A stretch of 20,353 nucleotides of DNA from CAZLNO01 sp964561005 (GCA_964561005.1 CAZLNO010000075.1:1-20353); one strand, 5' to 3'; shown: positions 1 to 8,084, counted from the first letter of the stretch. The notes: generated by a model not told the origin, from the letters alone. Program-made: numbers and translations.

Positions 1-128
1 AGGCAGTTGCGGCAGAAACCCGCCAGGTTCATCAGGTCGATGTTCTGCACGTCGGTGCGCTTTTGCAGGTGCGCGACCAGGTCGCGGAACACCTGCGCCT
101 CGATCTCGGTGCGTGTCTTGTCGTCCAT
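1..128 (-). CDS. DUF1244 family protein, N-terminal 42 residues (partial)
   Basis: The gene starts at the ATG at 128 and runs off the left edge of the window. It has a good ribosome binding site, GGGAGG, about 7 bases upstream. The visible peptide begins MDDKTRTEIEAQVFRDL and continues with a QNIDLMNLAGFCRNC stretch, which I recognise as the conserved core of the small DUF1244 (SMc04008-like) family of alphaproteobacteria. The two cysteines in FCRNC suggest a metal or redox site, but the function of the family is not established. It lies 76 bp downstream of tonB on the same strand and could be read through from the B12 operon, although nothing links it to cobalamin. Confidence 0.8.
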   Translation of the reverse strand, partial: MDDKTRTEIEAQVFRDLVAHLQKRTDVQNIDLMNLAGFCRNC

Positions 129-204
129 GACTCGGCCTCCCGTTGTGATCTCCGACCTTGGGTATGAGGCGGCAAGGGGGCGGTTTTCAAGCCCCGGCCG
201 CGGC

Positions 205-1341
205 TCATCCGTCCTTGAGCGCGAAGCGGATGGGGATTTCCACGGTATCGGCCACCTCCCGGCCGAAGCGCCGCGCCGGGGCGAAGCGCCAGCGTTGCAC
301 CGCCGCCGCCGCCGCGCGGTCCAGCAGGTCGTAGCCGCTGCTTTCGACGGTCCGCACGGCGGCAACCCTTCCCTCGGCGTCAACGGCGACCTCCAGCAGC
401 ACGCGCCCTTCCCAGCCGCGCCGTCGTGCCCGCGCCGGGTACTCGGGCGCCGGATTGCCGGCCCTTGGCGCCGCGCCGGCCGCGCCTTGCCCGGCCGCCG
501 CCTTGGCGACATCCGCCGTTCCGGGTGCCCCGTCCGTCACAGGTGCCTCGCCTTCCCCCCCAACATCGCCCCGGCCGCCGTCGTGGCCGCCCGTCAGCCC
601 GGCGAGCTGGCGCGCCCGGGGTGTGCGGCGGGCGGGTGCGGCGGACGGCTGTCGCGCGGTGTCTTCGCGCGAACTGGTGTCGGTGTCGGCGTCGGCCCTC
701 GGATGCGTCGTCGCCAGATCCGTTGTGGCCGGTCGCGGCCTGGGCGGCCGGGGCGGCGGTACCCCGGCCGGATCGGACGGCGCCTCGGCGATGGCCGGCT
801 TGCGGTCAGGCGGGGGCGGCGTCGGCGCCGTGGGCCGCAGTTCCGCCCCCGCCGCGACAGCGGCAGGCTCGAGCGCGCTTGCCGTCGGCCTCTCGGCGCT
901 GGGAGTCACGGCCTTGGACGGCCGCGCCGCGCCGCGCGCCGATCCCGGTGCCGGGGAGGTGGCCGCGCGCGGCTGTCCCCTGGCCGGCTCCTCGGCGGGA
1001 CCGGCGGGAACGGAGATCGCCTCCGCCCCCTCGGACCGCATGGCCTGCAAATTTTCCTCGACCGTTCGCGCCGGCGCGACCTCTTGACCGCCGGTGTCCG
1101 CCGCCGGCGACGCTTGCGCCGGCACGCCGCCGCGTGCCAGCGGTCCCTGCACCAGCGTTACGGTCACCGCCTGGCCGCCGACCTCGGGCGGGCGGGCCGG
1201 CGACCAGGTGCCGACGAAGGCCAGCGCCGCCCCCAGGTGCAGCAGCAGCGACACCCCGGCGCCCACCGCGAAACGGCCGCCGCGCCGCGGTGGGCGGCCC
1301 GGCGTCGAAAGCGCGGGCAGCAGGCGATCCGGCCGCATCAT
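205..1341 (-). CDS. tonB: TonB-family energy transducer of the B12 uptake operon
   Basis: This 378-residue protein would transmit proton-motive force from the inner membrane to the outer-membrane B12 receptor. It has a short basic N-terminus, one membrane anchor at about residues 25-47 (FAVGAGVSLLLHLGAALAF), and a long Pro/Ala/Arg/Glu-rich periplasmic spacer at about 48-290. The C-terminal TonB domain covers about 295-378 and has the typical PEYPARARRRGWEGRV start, a YDLLDRAA helix and a WRFAPA strand. The start codon overlaps the btuD stop by four bases (ATGA at 1338-1341), so the two are translationally coupled. Its place as last gene of the riboswitch-controlled operon suggests it is dedicated to BtuB rather than the cell's general TonB. 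The spacer is of low complexity, which produces long spurious open frames on the other strand. Confidence 0.9.
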   Translation of the reverse strand: MMRPDRLLPALSTPGRPPRRGGRFAVGAGVSLLLHLGAALAFVGTWSPARPPEVGGQAVTVTLVQGPLARGGVPAQASPAADTGGQEVAPARTVEENLQAMRSEGAEAISVPAGPAEEPARGQPRAATSPAPGSARGAARPSKAVTPSAERPTASALEPAAVAAGAELRPTAPTPPPPDRKPAIAEAPSDPAGVPPPRPPRPRPATTDLATTHPRADADTDTSSREDTARQPSAAPARRTPRARQLAGLTGGHDGGRGDVGGEGEAPVTDGAPGTADVAKAAAGQGAAGAAPRAGNPAPEYPARARRRGWEGRVLLEVAVDAEGRVAAVRTVESSGYDLLDRAAAAAVQRWRFAPARRFGREVADTVEIPIRFALKDG

Positions 1342-2153
1342 GCCGCGCCCCTCCCCGTTCTCTCGGCGGCCGGGGCGTCGGCCCGCTCCCAGGGCACCAC
1401 GAAGGGCGCGCCGTCCTGCGTGCCCAGGACCGCCCGCACGCGATAGACCCCGGCCAGGGTCTCGGGCGTCAGCACGCTCGCCGGCGCCCCGCCGGCCGCC
1501 ACCCGACCCGCGTCCAGCAGCACCAGGCGGTCGCAGAAACGCGCCGCCAGCGTCAGGTCGTGCAGCACCACCACGACGGCGCGTCCGGCCCGCGCCAGAC
1601 CGTGCAGGTGCTCCATCACCTCCAGGCGGTGGTAGGGGTCGAGGCCGGACACCGGCTCGTCGGCCAGCAGCAGCTCGGGCTCCCCGGCCAGGGCGCGGGC
1701 CAGCAGGACGCGGGCCCGCTCGCCCCCGGACAGCTCGGTGGCCGGCCGCTCGGCCAGCCCGGTCGTGCCGGTGGCCGCCAGCGCCCGGTCGACGGCCGCG
1801 CGGTCGGCCCGGCGCGGCCCGCCCCAGCGCGCGCGGCGCGGCGCCCGGCCCAGCATCACCAGCTCGCGCACCGGCAGCGGCCAGTAGCTGCCGCCGCCCT
1901 GGGGGAGATAGGCGACGCGGGCGGCAAAGGCGGCGCGCGGGATGTCCGCCAGCGGCCGGCCGTCCAGCCGCACCGTCCCGGCCCCCGGGGCGAGCAGCCC
2001 CGCGAGCGCGCGCAGCAGCGTGGTCTTGCCCGCACCGTTGGGGCCGATCAGCCCGACGACCTCGCCCGCGTCGATGCCACAGGTCACCTCGCGCAGCACC
2101 GGGCGCCCGCCCAGCGCAACCTCCAGTTCCTCCGCCGTCAACAGCGCGGTCAT
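1338..2153 (-). CDS. btuD: Cobalamin ABC transporter, ATP-binding subunit
   Basis: This 271-residue ATPase should power the BtuC permease at the cytoplasmic face. All nucleotide-binding motifs are visible: Walker A GPNGAGKTT (37-45), Q-loop YLPQ (82-85), signature LSGGE (141-145), Walker B LLLADEP (161-167) and the switch histidine in LHD (about 198). Length and motif order match the FecE/BtuD/HmuV iron-siderophore/B12 family. The frame stays open far upstream, but the ATG at 2153 begins a normal family N-terminus (MTALLTAEELEVAL) and overlaps the btuC stop by four bases. Sequence alone would not separate B12 from haem or siderophore; the cobalamin riboswitch ahead of the operon decides for B12. 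Confidence 0.9.
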   Translation of the reverse strand: MTALLTAEELEVALGGRPVLREVTCGIDAGEVVGLIGPNGAGKTTLLRALAGLLAPGAGTVRLDGRPLADIPRAAFAARVAYLPQGGGSYWPLPVRELVMLGRAPRRARWGGPRRADRAAVDRALAATGTTGLAERPATELSGGERARVLLARALAGEPELLLADEPVSGLDPYHRLEVMEHLHGLARAGRAVVVVLHDLTLAARFCDRLVLLDAGRVAAGGAPASVLTPETLAGVYRVRAVLGTQDGAPFVVPWERADAPAAERTGRGAA

Positions 2154-3154
2154 GCCAGCCCCCGCCGGATGCGGACGACCAGGGCGAAGAAGAAGGGCGC
2201 GCCGATCAGCGCCGTCACCACGCCCAGCTTCAACTCCTGTCCCGGCGTGACGACGCGCACGGCGATGTCGGCCAGCAGCAGCAGCACGGCCCCGCCCAGC
2301 GCGCTCAGCGGCAGCAGGGCCGCCGGCCGGTGCCGGACCAGCGGGCGCAGCACATGCGGCACCACCAGGCCGACGAAGCCGATCGTCCCGGCCACCGCCG
2401 TGGCCGCGCCGACCGACAGCGCCGTGCCCAGCACCAGCCGCCAGCGCAGCCCCGCCAGGCGGTAGCCCAGGCTCTCCGCCGCGTCCTCGCCCAGGGTCAG
2501 GGCGTCCAGGCCGCGCGCCACGCTGGCCAAGAGTCCCCAGCCCACGACCATGAAGGGCAGCGCCAGGGCCACATGCTCCATGCTGCGCCCGCTCAGCGAG
2601 CCGAGCAGCCAGAACACGATCTCCAGCGCCGCGAAGGGGCTCGGCGCCAGGTTCAGCGCCAGCGAGGTCAGCGCGGCGGCAAAGGAGGTGACGGCCACGC
2701 CGGCCAGGATCAGCGTCAGCGTGTCCGCCGCCCGCCCGGCCAGCAGCAGCACCAGCAGCACCGCCAGCACCGCGCCGGCCATGCCGCCCAGCGGCAGCGC
2801 CAGGGCGAAGGCGCCGGACAGCCCGGTGTAGAGTGTCAGCACGGCGCCCAGCGCCGCCGCGCCGGAGACGCCGATCAGCCCCGGCTCGGCCAGGGGATTG
2901 CGCAGATAGCCCTGCAGCGCCGCGCCGGCCAGGCCCAGCGTGGCGCCGATGGTGGCGGCCAGCAGGCTGCGCGGCAGGCGGATCTCCTGCACCACCAGGC
3001 CCACCGTTTCGGATTCCAGGCCGAGCAAGCCGTCCAGCACCGCGCGCGGAGCCAGTCCCGCCGGCCCGACCAGCAGCGAGCCGGCGAAGGCCAGCAGCAG
3101 CCCCAGCGCGAGCCCGGTCATGCAAAGACCCTGTCGGCGATCGGCCCCGGCCAT
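2150..3154 (-). CDS. btuC: Cobalamin ABC transporter, permease subunit (FecCD family)
   Basis: This 334-residue, strongly hydrophobic protein with about 9-10 membrane segments belongs to the FecCD/BtuC permease family. Recognisable landmarks are the early LRNPLAEPGLIGVSGAAALGA loop, GTIGFVGLVVPHVLRPLV near residue 250 and the C-terminal GAPFFFALVVRIRR. It would form the inner-membrane channel with BtuD and receive B12 from BtuF. The ATG at 3154 is chosen because a strong GGAGGT lies 8 bases upstream; it starts one base after the btuF stop. An alternative ATG at 3121 has a weaker AGGG and would remove 11 residues. The 3' end overlaps btuD by four bases. Confidence 0.9.
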   Translation of the reverse strand: MAGADRRQGLCMTGLALGLLLAFAGSLLVGPAGLAPRAVLDGLLGLESETVGLVVQEIRLPRSLLAATIGATLGLAGAALQGYLRNPLAEPGLIGVSGAAALGAVLTLYTGLSGAFALALPLGGMAGAVLAVLLVLLLAGRAADTLTLILAGVAVTSFAAALTSLALNLAPSPFAALEIVFWLLGSLSGRSMEHVALALPFMVVGWGLLASVARGLDALTLGEDAAESLGYRLAGLRWRLVLGTALSVGAATAVAGTIGFVGLVVPHVLRPLVRHRPAALLPLSALGGAVLLLLADIAVRVVTPGQELKLGVVTALIGAPFFFALVVRIRRGLA

Positions 3155-3155
3155 G

Positions 3156-4016
3156 TCAGCGCACCTCCCGCCGCGCCGCCGCCAGGCGGGCCACGGCCTC
3201 GGCGAGCTGCGGCCCGCCGCAGCTCCACAGCGCGCGCGGAATCACGACGGCATGCACCCGCGTGCGCAAGCCCTTCAGGGCCGGGTGCCGCAGCAGCTCG
3301 GTCGCCTGCGACGGCGGTGCGTCCTCCTCCATCTGCAGGACCAGGATGTCCGGCTGGGCCACCACCAGCTTCTCCAGCGGCAGCGGCGCCGGCCCATGCA
3401 GCCCCAACTCGGCGCCCAGGTTGCGCAGCCCCGCCGCTTGCAGCGCGGCATGGGCAAGCTGCCCGCGCCCGACGGTGATGCCGTTGGCCTCGTAGATCGC
3501 CGCCGTCGGCCGTTGCGTTTGCTCGGAAGCGGGGGAAGCCGCGCGCAGCGCCGCCTCCAGCTTCGCGATCAGCCCCTCGCCGCGTCCGGGGACGCCCAGG
3601 GCCTCCGCCACCTTGCGGATCTGCGCCCGCACCGCCGCGAGGTCTTGCGGCGGCGGCACCTCCACGACCCGATAGCCCAGCCGGCGCAGCAGGCCGACCG
3701 TGGGCCGGCTGGTGTAGGTGCCGGCCAGCACGAGGTCCGGATCGTGGCGCAGCACCTCCTCGGCGTGGCCGTGGTTGACCGGGATGCCCGCGACCTTGTC
3801 GGCGACCGCCGAGTAGCGGGGATCGGCGCCCAGGAAAGAGATCGAGGCGATCCGGGACCGCTCCAGAAGCTGCACCACGAGTTGATCGGTGCAGACGTTC
3901 ATGGACACCACGCGCGCCGGCCGCCCCCCGGACGCGGCCGTCCCCGGCCCCGCCGCCAGCAGCAGCAGGGCGAGGACGGCCAGCGTCCGAACAGCGGCGG
4001 GACGCGCCCGGCGCAT
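3156..4016 (-). CDS. btuF: Cobalamin ABC transporter, periplasmic substrate-binding protein
   Basis: This protein of about 286 residues captures B12 in the periplasm and hands it to BtuCD. The N-terminus is a clear export signal: RRARP, then a leucine/alanine-rich core, with likely cleavage near residues 27-30. The mature part opens with RVVSMNVCTDQLVVQLL, the usual first strand of the class III helical-backbone binding proteins (BtuF/FhuD/HmuT type). DPDLVLAG follows at the lobe hinge, and ALWSCGGPQLAEAV lies near the C-terminus. The ATG at 4016 is preferred to the GTG at 4019 because GGGAG is 8 bases before it. The upstream 25 bases hold a tandem duplication of the binding-site segment. Ligand identity is inferred from the riboswitch and btuB. 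Confidence 0.87.
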   Translation of the reverse strand: MRRARPAAVRTLAVLALLLLAAGPGTAASGGRPARVVSMNVCTDQLVVQLLERSRIASISFLGADPRYSAVADKVAGIPVNHGHAEEVLRHDPDLVLAGTYTSRPTVGLLRRLGYRVVEVPPPQDLAAVRAQIRKVAEALGVPGRGEGLIAKLEAALRAASPASEQTQRPTAAIYEANGITVGRGQLAHAALQAAGLRNLGAELGLHGPAPLPLEKLVVAQPDILVLQMEEDAPPSQATELLRHPALKGLRTRVHAVVIPRALWSCGGPQLAEAVARLAAARREVR

Positions 4017-4020
4017 CACG

Positions 4021-4045
4021 CAAGCTCCCTAACAAGCTCCCTAAA
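4021..4045 (-). repeat. Tandem 12-bp repeat containing the btuF ribosome binding site
   Basis: On the minus strand TTAGGGAGCTTG occurs twice in direct succession between btuB and btuF. The first copy includes the btuB stop codon TAG, and the second supplies GGGAG 8 bases before the btuF ATG. It is a local duplication of a Shine-Dalgarno segment. Confidence 0.8.
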
Positions 4046-6014
4046 AGGTCACGCGGCTGCCGACGAAGGCCTCCAGCCCCGGCGCCTGGAAGCCGTCGGC
4101 CACCTCGAAGTCGTTGTCGGTCAGGTTCTCGATCCGGCCGGTCAGGGCCACCCGCTCGGTGAGCTGGTAGCTGGCGGCGACGCGGGCGACGGCGTAGTCG
4201 TCCAGTTCCACGTTGCCGCCCTGCAGGCCGATATCCTTGATGTCGGCCAAGACCTGAACGCCGCCCGTCAGGGTCAGCCGCGGCGTCGCCCGCCAGGTGG
4301 CGTCCACGCTCGCCTTGTGGCGGGGCCGGCGGACGAGCTGAACGTCGGTGTCCTCGTTCTCGGCGATCAGGAAGGTGTAATCGCCGCGCAGGGTCACCGT
4401 CTCCAGCGGCCGCAGCACCAGAAAGCTCTCCACGCCCCGGGTCTCGATGTCGACGTTGTTGGAGGTGGTCGAGTTGAAGTTGGCGTCAAAGACGGTGGTC
4501 ACGCCATCGTCGATGTCGCTCTCGAAGTAGGTCGCGCCGAACTCGATCCGGTCGTCGAGCAATGGCTGCTCGAAGCCGACCTCCCAGCCGAAGCTCTCCT
4601 CCGCCTTGAGATCGGGGTTGCCGCGGAAGGCGGTGCCGAAGTTCGTGGGATTGAAGCCGAAGCGCTCGAACAGCGAGGGCGTCTTGAAGCCAGTGCCCAC
4701 GCTGCCCTTCAGCCGCGTCCCCGTCACCGGCACGCGATAGGCCGGCGCGACGTGCCAGGTAACCTCGCCGTCGAAGTCGTCGGGCTTGTCGAAGCGCACG
4801 CCGGCCGTGCCCGACAGCCGCTCGGTCAGGTGGAAGACGTCCTGCACGAAGGCCGCCGCCGTGGTCTGGTTGGCCTCCGAGCGCTGGTTGATGATGAAAC
4901 CGCTGAAATCGCTCCGTCCCGAGGACTCGAAGCTCTCCTCGAAGGCCTCGCCGCCGACGATCAGGGTGTGGTCCGGATGGACGTCGATCTCGTTCTCAAA
5001 GGTGATGCTGGCCCGGTCGCCCTCGTTGCGGGTGTCGATGACGCTCGCGCTGAGCGGGTCCGCCGGGTTGTCGTTGTCGCGGGTGAAGTCGGCGAAGCTC
5101 ACCGTCAGCGACGGCCGGTAGCGCCCGTCCCAGAACTGGCCCGCCAGCTCGGCGCTGGCGAAATAGCGCCGCACGTCCTCCTCGCTGTTCGGGTCGTCGG
5201 GGTTGTCGTCCAGTTCGACGTTGGAATCGACGATCTCGCCGTAGAGCGAGAGGTCCAGGGAGTCGCTGATGTCGTAGCCCAGGCGCAGGGCCCCCTTGAG
5301 GTTGCGGTAGCCGTCGTCCTCGTCCTCCGCGCCCTGCGGGCGGAAGCGGCCCGGCGTGATATTGTCGCCGCCGCTGGTCACGCCGCTCAACGTGGCGTCG
5401 AAGCTGAAGTCGTCCCGCCGGCCGTTCAGGTTCAGTGCGCCGTCGAAAGTGCCGAGCGTGCCGATTTCGCCGGTGACGCTGCCCCCCACGCCTTCGCCTT
5501 CCGGCCGGCGGGTGATGATGTTGATGACGCCGGCGATGGCGTCGCTGCCGAACAGCGAGCTTTGCGGCCCGCGCACGACCTCGATCCGCTCGACGTTGTC
5601 GGTGGTCAGGTCGGCGAAGTTGAAGGCGCCGGTGGGCGTGCTGGGGTTGCTGATGCGCTGGCCGTCCAAGAGGACCAGCGTCTGGTTGGAGTTGGCGCCG
5701 CGCATGAAGATCGAGGTGTTGGTGCCGCGCGGCCCCTGCTGCACCATCCGCAGGCCCGGCACGGTCTCCAGCGCCTGGGTCACCGTGCGGTACTGCTTGT
5801 CCTCGATGTCCTGGCGGTCGACGACAGTCACCGAACTGCCGATGTCCTCGACCCGCGTGGGGGCGCGGGTGGCCGTGACCACCACCTCCTCCACCCGCTC
5901 CTGCGCGATTGCCGGCGTTTCCCAGCCGGCCGCCAGCAGCGCGATGGCCATTCCCGTCGTCGGCGCCGCGACGCGCCCGCGTGCGACGCCCTTCCATCCC
6001 GTCCGTGTCCTCAC
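4041..6014 (-). CDS. btuB: TonB-dependent vitamin B12 receptor
   Basis: This 657-residue outer-membrane protein binds cobalamin outside and imports it with TonB energy. In order it shows a signal peptide ending about residue 38 (PAIAQ), a TonB box EEVVVTA (about 42-48), and a plug domain with SIFMRGANSNQTLVLLDGQRI and IEVVRGPQSSLFGSDAIAGVINIITRR. A 22-strand-type barrel follows, ending in the canonical terminal phenylalanine (GSRVTF). It starts with GTG at 6014, 9 bases after GGGAGG. That site lies in the loop of a small hairpin (6020-6034). Assignment to B12 rests on the cobalamin riboswitch in its leader and the btuFCD genes behind it. The barrel loops are rich in Asp/Glu (for example DDNPDDPNSEED), as is common in salt-adapted bacteria. 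Confidence 0.92.
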   Translation of the reverse strand: MRTRTGWKGVARGRVAAPTTGMAIALLAAGWETPAIAQERVEEVVVTATRAPTRVEDIGSSVTVVDRQDIEDKQYRTVTQALETVPGLRMVQQGPRGTNTSIFMRGANSNQTLVLLDGQRISNPSTPTGAFNFADLTTDNVERIEVVRGPQSSLFGSDAIAGVINIITRRPEGEGVGGSVTGEIGTLGTFDGALNLNGRRDDFSFDATLSGVTSGGDNITPGRFRPQGAEDEDDGYRNLKGALRLGYDISDSLDLSLYGEIVDSNVELDDNPDDPNSEEDVRRYFASAELAGQFWDGRYRPSLTVSFADFTRDNDNPADPLSASVIDTRNEGDRASITFENEIDVHPDHTLIVGGEAFEESFESSGRSDFSGFIINQRSEANQTTAAAFVQDVFHLTERLSGTAGVRFDKPDDFDGEVTWHVAPAYRVPVTGTRLKGSVGTGFKTPSLFERFGFNPTNFGTAFRGNPDLKAEESFGWEVGFEQPLLDDRIEFGATYFESDIDDGVTTVFDANFNSTTSNNVDIETRGVESFLVLRPLETVTLRGDYTFLIAENEDTDVQLVRRPRHKASVDATWRATPRLTLTGGVQVLADIKDIGLQGGNVELDDYAVARVAASYQLTERVALTGRIENLTDNDFEVADGFQAPGLEAFVGSRVTF

Positions 6015-6163
6015 CGCTCAGAGCCTCCCGCTCTCGACGTGTGCCTGTCGACACCGAAGGCCGATGGGAAGGCGCGTCAGGGCGGCGTCTTGCCGACCCT
6101 GGCAGCGGCGGTCGTTCAATTCGGCGATGCGGGCCGTGCTGGGACGGAAGAGGGGAATCACGC

Positions 6164-6214
6164 CGGTCTTCCGCCGGGACAGCACTGCAACCGCGTCACC
6201 GCTGCGGAAGACCG
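6164..6214 (-). promoter_or_regulatory. Leader hairpin, candidate riboswitch expression platform
   Basis: An 11-bp perfect inverted repeat (6164-6174 with 6204-6214, loop 29 nt) lies between the B12 aptamer and btuB. A second 9-bp pairing (6192-6200 with 6245-6253) shares the loop and cannot form together with it except as a pseudoknot. No T-run follows on the minus strand, so a classic Rho-independent terminator is not evident. Confidence 0.45.
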
Positions 6215-6249
6215 CCCCGACGGCACACCCCCGGCCCTCGGGCTGGTGA

Positions 6250-6437
6250 CGCGATGGTGGCAGGTCTCCTGGCTTACGGGTCGCCGCCGGCGCTCGGCCT
6301 TCCCGGACGAAGCCGCCCAGTGGCCGTTGGCGAGCGCCGACTCGCCGATTACAGTTGCGGGGGCAGCCGCGGACTTGGCCAAAATGGCCGCACCGCGTTC
6401 CCTCTTCGCGTCCCCGACTCCGGGGAACCACCTCGCG
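6250..6437 (-). ncRNA. Cobalamin (adenosylcobalamin-type) riboswitch
   Basis: On the minus strand the hallmark elements occur in the right order. There is a GGGAA...CGGTGC segment, then GGCTGCCCCCGCAACTGTAA (6349-6368). The GCCACTGG motif (6317-6324), a GGGAAGGC segment and CCCGTAAGCCAGGAGACC with the B12 box (6259-6275) follow. The closing helix P1 can be drawn: 6428-6437 pairs with 6250-6260 apart from one bulged base. The aptamer ends about 235 bases before the btuB start codon. Cobalamin binding to such leaders usually represses the downstream uptake genes. Confidence 0.95.
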
Positions 6438-6444
6438 AGGCGGC

Positions 6445-6473
6445 AATTCAGCACGTTCGCCGGGCCGATGCAA
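6445..6473 (-). promoter_or_regulatory. Candidate promoter of the btu operon
   Basis: On the minus strand TTGCAT (6468-6473) and TGAATT (6445-6450) are separated by 17 bases, and TG-N before the second box gives an extended -10. Both boxes match the consensus at only three positions. Transcription would begin at about 6438, at the foot of riboswitch helix P1. Confidence 0.35.
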
Positions 6474-6488
6474 GCAGGTGTCGAAGCC

Positions 6489-7949
6489 TCAGAAGACGTC
6501 GGCCGTCAACTCGCCGTGCACGCGCTTGCGTAGCGCGTCGATGGCGCGGAAGGAGTCGCGCAGGATGTCCTGCTCGCGCTCCGACAACGCCTCGGGGTGC
6601 ACGTAGTTGCCGACCTGGCGCCCGGCCGTGTAGTCGGCAACCTGCTGGCGGAGCAGCAGAAAGGTGATGTGCCGGAAGGCGCCGTCGAGGTAGTCCGCCT
6701 CGTCGCGGTCCAGGACTCCCGCGTCGCGCAGGCCGGCGATGCGCGCCATCGTGGCGGTCTCGACAAGGCCGTGCTTGAGCGCCAGCAGGCGCACGTTCTG
6801 CACCAGCGGCACGGTGCCGGTGTGCTTCAGGTTGATCTCGCCGCGGTGCTCGGGCTTGTCACGCTCGGTGATGAAGCGGCCGAACCAGCCGAGCGCCACC
6901 GCCTGCTGGCCCGATTGCTCGTGCAGTTCGCGCAGGAAGCCGGGACTGCGGCGCACCATCCCGACAACGTCGTGGCGCAGGCTGTCGGCCAACTCGCGGC
7001 GGCCGTAGACCGGCTGGAAGTCGAAAAGGATGTCGGCCAGGCGAACCGCCACGAAGCTGTGCTTGCGTCCCCAGATGGCGAGCTGCGCGCGCCACTGGCT
7101 GGCGGTCTTGCGCCACAGCGGGTTCACCGCCATGACGTAGCCCGAACACCAGGGGAAACCGACCTTGTCCAGGTCGCGGCACAGCCGCTCGGCCAGCTCG
7201 CGGAACCAGCCGTCGATGCGGTCATGCGCGGCGTCGGGATAGTCCTCAAGGATGAAGCCGTTGTCCTGGTCGGGATAGAGGAAGCTCTCGCCGCGCCCGG
7301 CCGAGCCCAGCACGATGGCGGCGAAGTCCACCGGCGGCGCGCCCCGCCCCTCGCGCGCCATGGCGTCGATGTGCATGTCCAGCAGACGGCGGTGGATGTC
7401 GCGGTTCACCTCCGTCAGCAGCCCCTGGATTTCCGGCGCGGGCACGTTGTCGGCCAAAAGCGCGGCGGCCACCTCGACCTGCGCGGCCTTCACCTCGCGC
7501 AGCCCGTCCAGCGTCCCCTCGTGGGTCAGGCGCTCGATCAGGTCCACGGTCTGCTCGGCCGCCACCGCCAGGGCCTCGTTCAAGTCGATCATGCCCAGCG
7601 GCCGGGCGCCCGACCCCACGACGGGCATGTGCCGCCAGCCGTGGCGGCGCATCTCCGCGATGGCGGCATAGAGGTAGTCGTCGCCGCGCATGGCCTTGAC
7701 CGGAGCGGTCATCACTGAGGTGACCGGCTCGTCGCCCCCGCAGCGCAGTGCGATCCGGCGCAGCACATCGCGCTCGGTGACGATGCCCGCCAGCGCTCCG
7801 TCCTCGTCCACCACCAGGGCGCTTGTGGCCTTGCCGTCCGACATGCGGTGCAGGAGCCTTGCGACGCTGTCCTGCGTTTCGAGCACGAGCGGCCCGGGAC
7901 GCATGTAGTCCTGAACCAGCCGGGAAAAGATCTTCGTCCGCGATTGCAT
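6489..7949 (-). CDS. CBS-domain pair / DUF294 nucleotidyltransferase-like protein
   Basis: This soluble protein of about 486 residues has three parts. Two CBS motifs at about residues 12-130 (for example ALVVDEDGALAGIVTERDVLRRI) probably bind an adenine nucleotide. A DUF294 nucleotidyltransferase-like domain spans about 140-285, with GSAGRGE (215-221) and DQDN (227-230) as the expected catalytic signature of the GlnD/KNTase fold. A DUF294_C helical substrate-binding domain covers the C-terminal 150 residues. The usual cNMP-binding domain of the longer family members is absent. The start at 7949 (MQSRTKIFSRL) fits the domain border; the frame is open to 8033, but those extra residues look non-conserved. 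Such proteins often sit beside sodium:solute symporters, as here, and may modulate transport. Substrate unknown. Confidence 0.85.
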   Translation of the reverse strand: MQSRTKIFSRLVQDYMRPGPLVLETQDSVARLLHRMSDGKATSALVVDEDGALAGIVTERDVLRRIALRCGGDEPVTSVMTAPVKAMRGDDYLYAAIAEMRRHGWRHMPVVGSGARPLGMIDLNEALAVAAEQTVDLIERLTHEGTLDGLREVKAAQVEVAAALLADNVPAPEIQGLLTEVNRDIHRRLLDMHIDAMAREGRGAPPVDFAAIVLGSAGRGESFLYPDQDNGFILEDYPDAAHDRIDGWFRELAERLCRDLDKVGFPWCSGYVMAVNPLWRKTASQWRAQLAIWGRKHSFVAVRLADILFDFQPVYGRRELADSLRHDVVGMVRRSPGFLRELHEQSGQQAVALGWFGRFITERDKPEHRGEINLKHTGTVPLVQNVRLLALKHGLVETATMARIAGLRDAGVLDRDEADYLDGAFRHITFLLLRQQVADYTAGRQVGNYVHPEALSEREQDILRDSFRAIDALRKRVHGELTADVF

Positions 7950-8084
7950 GCATCCCCCGTGCCTCGCGCCCGCCAGGGACCAAGCGGCCGACGTGCGGCG
8001 TACGCCCTGACCACCGGGCGGCTCCCACCGCAACCGCGCGCCGGTCCGGCAGCGTTTGACCGGCGCAGTACGTGAGGCGTTGTC

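Noticed and set aside
177..195. GGGGC/GCCCC hairpin behind tonB as a terminator
   Set aside because: Only a 5-bp stem with a 9-nt loop, and no T-run follows on the minus strand.
6018..6473. A 151-codon minus-strand frame covering the riboswitch and leader
   Set aside because: It translates conserved aptamer sequence, has no ribosome binding site and resembles no protein; the RNA structure explains the conservation.
426..6533. Very long open frames on the plus strand opposite the B12 operon (up to about 1200 codons)
   Set aside because: They encode low-complexity Arg/Pro/Gly/Gln-rich peptides with no family signature and lie exactly opposite well-recognised genes. This is the usual effect of high G+C.
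8056..8061. TTGACC as a -35 box for the symporter
   Set aside because: No -10-like hexamer lies 16-18 bases downstream; the nearest candidate is more than 30 bases away.
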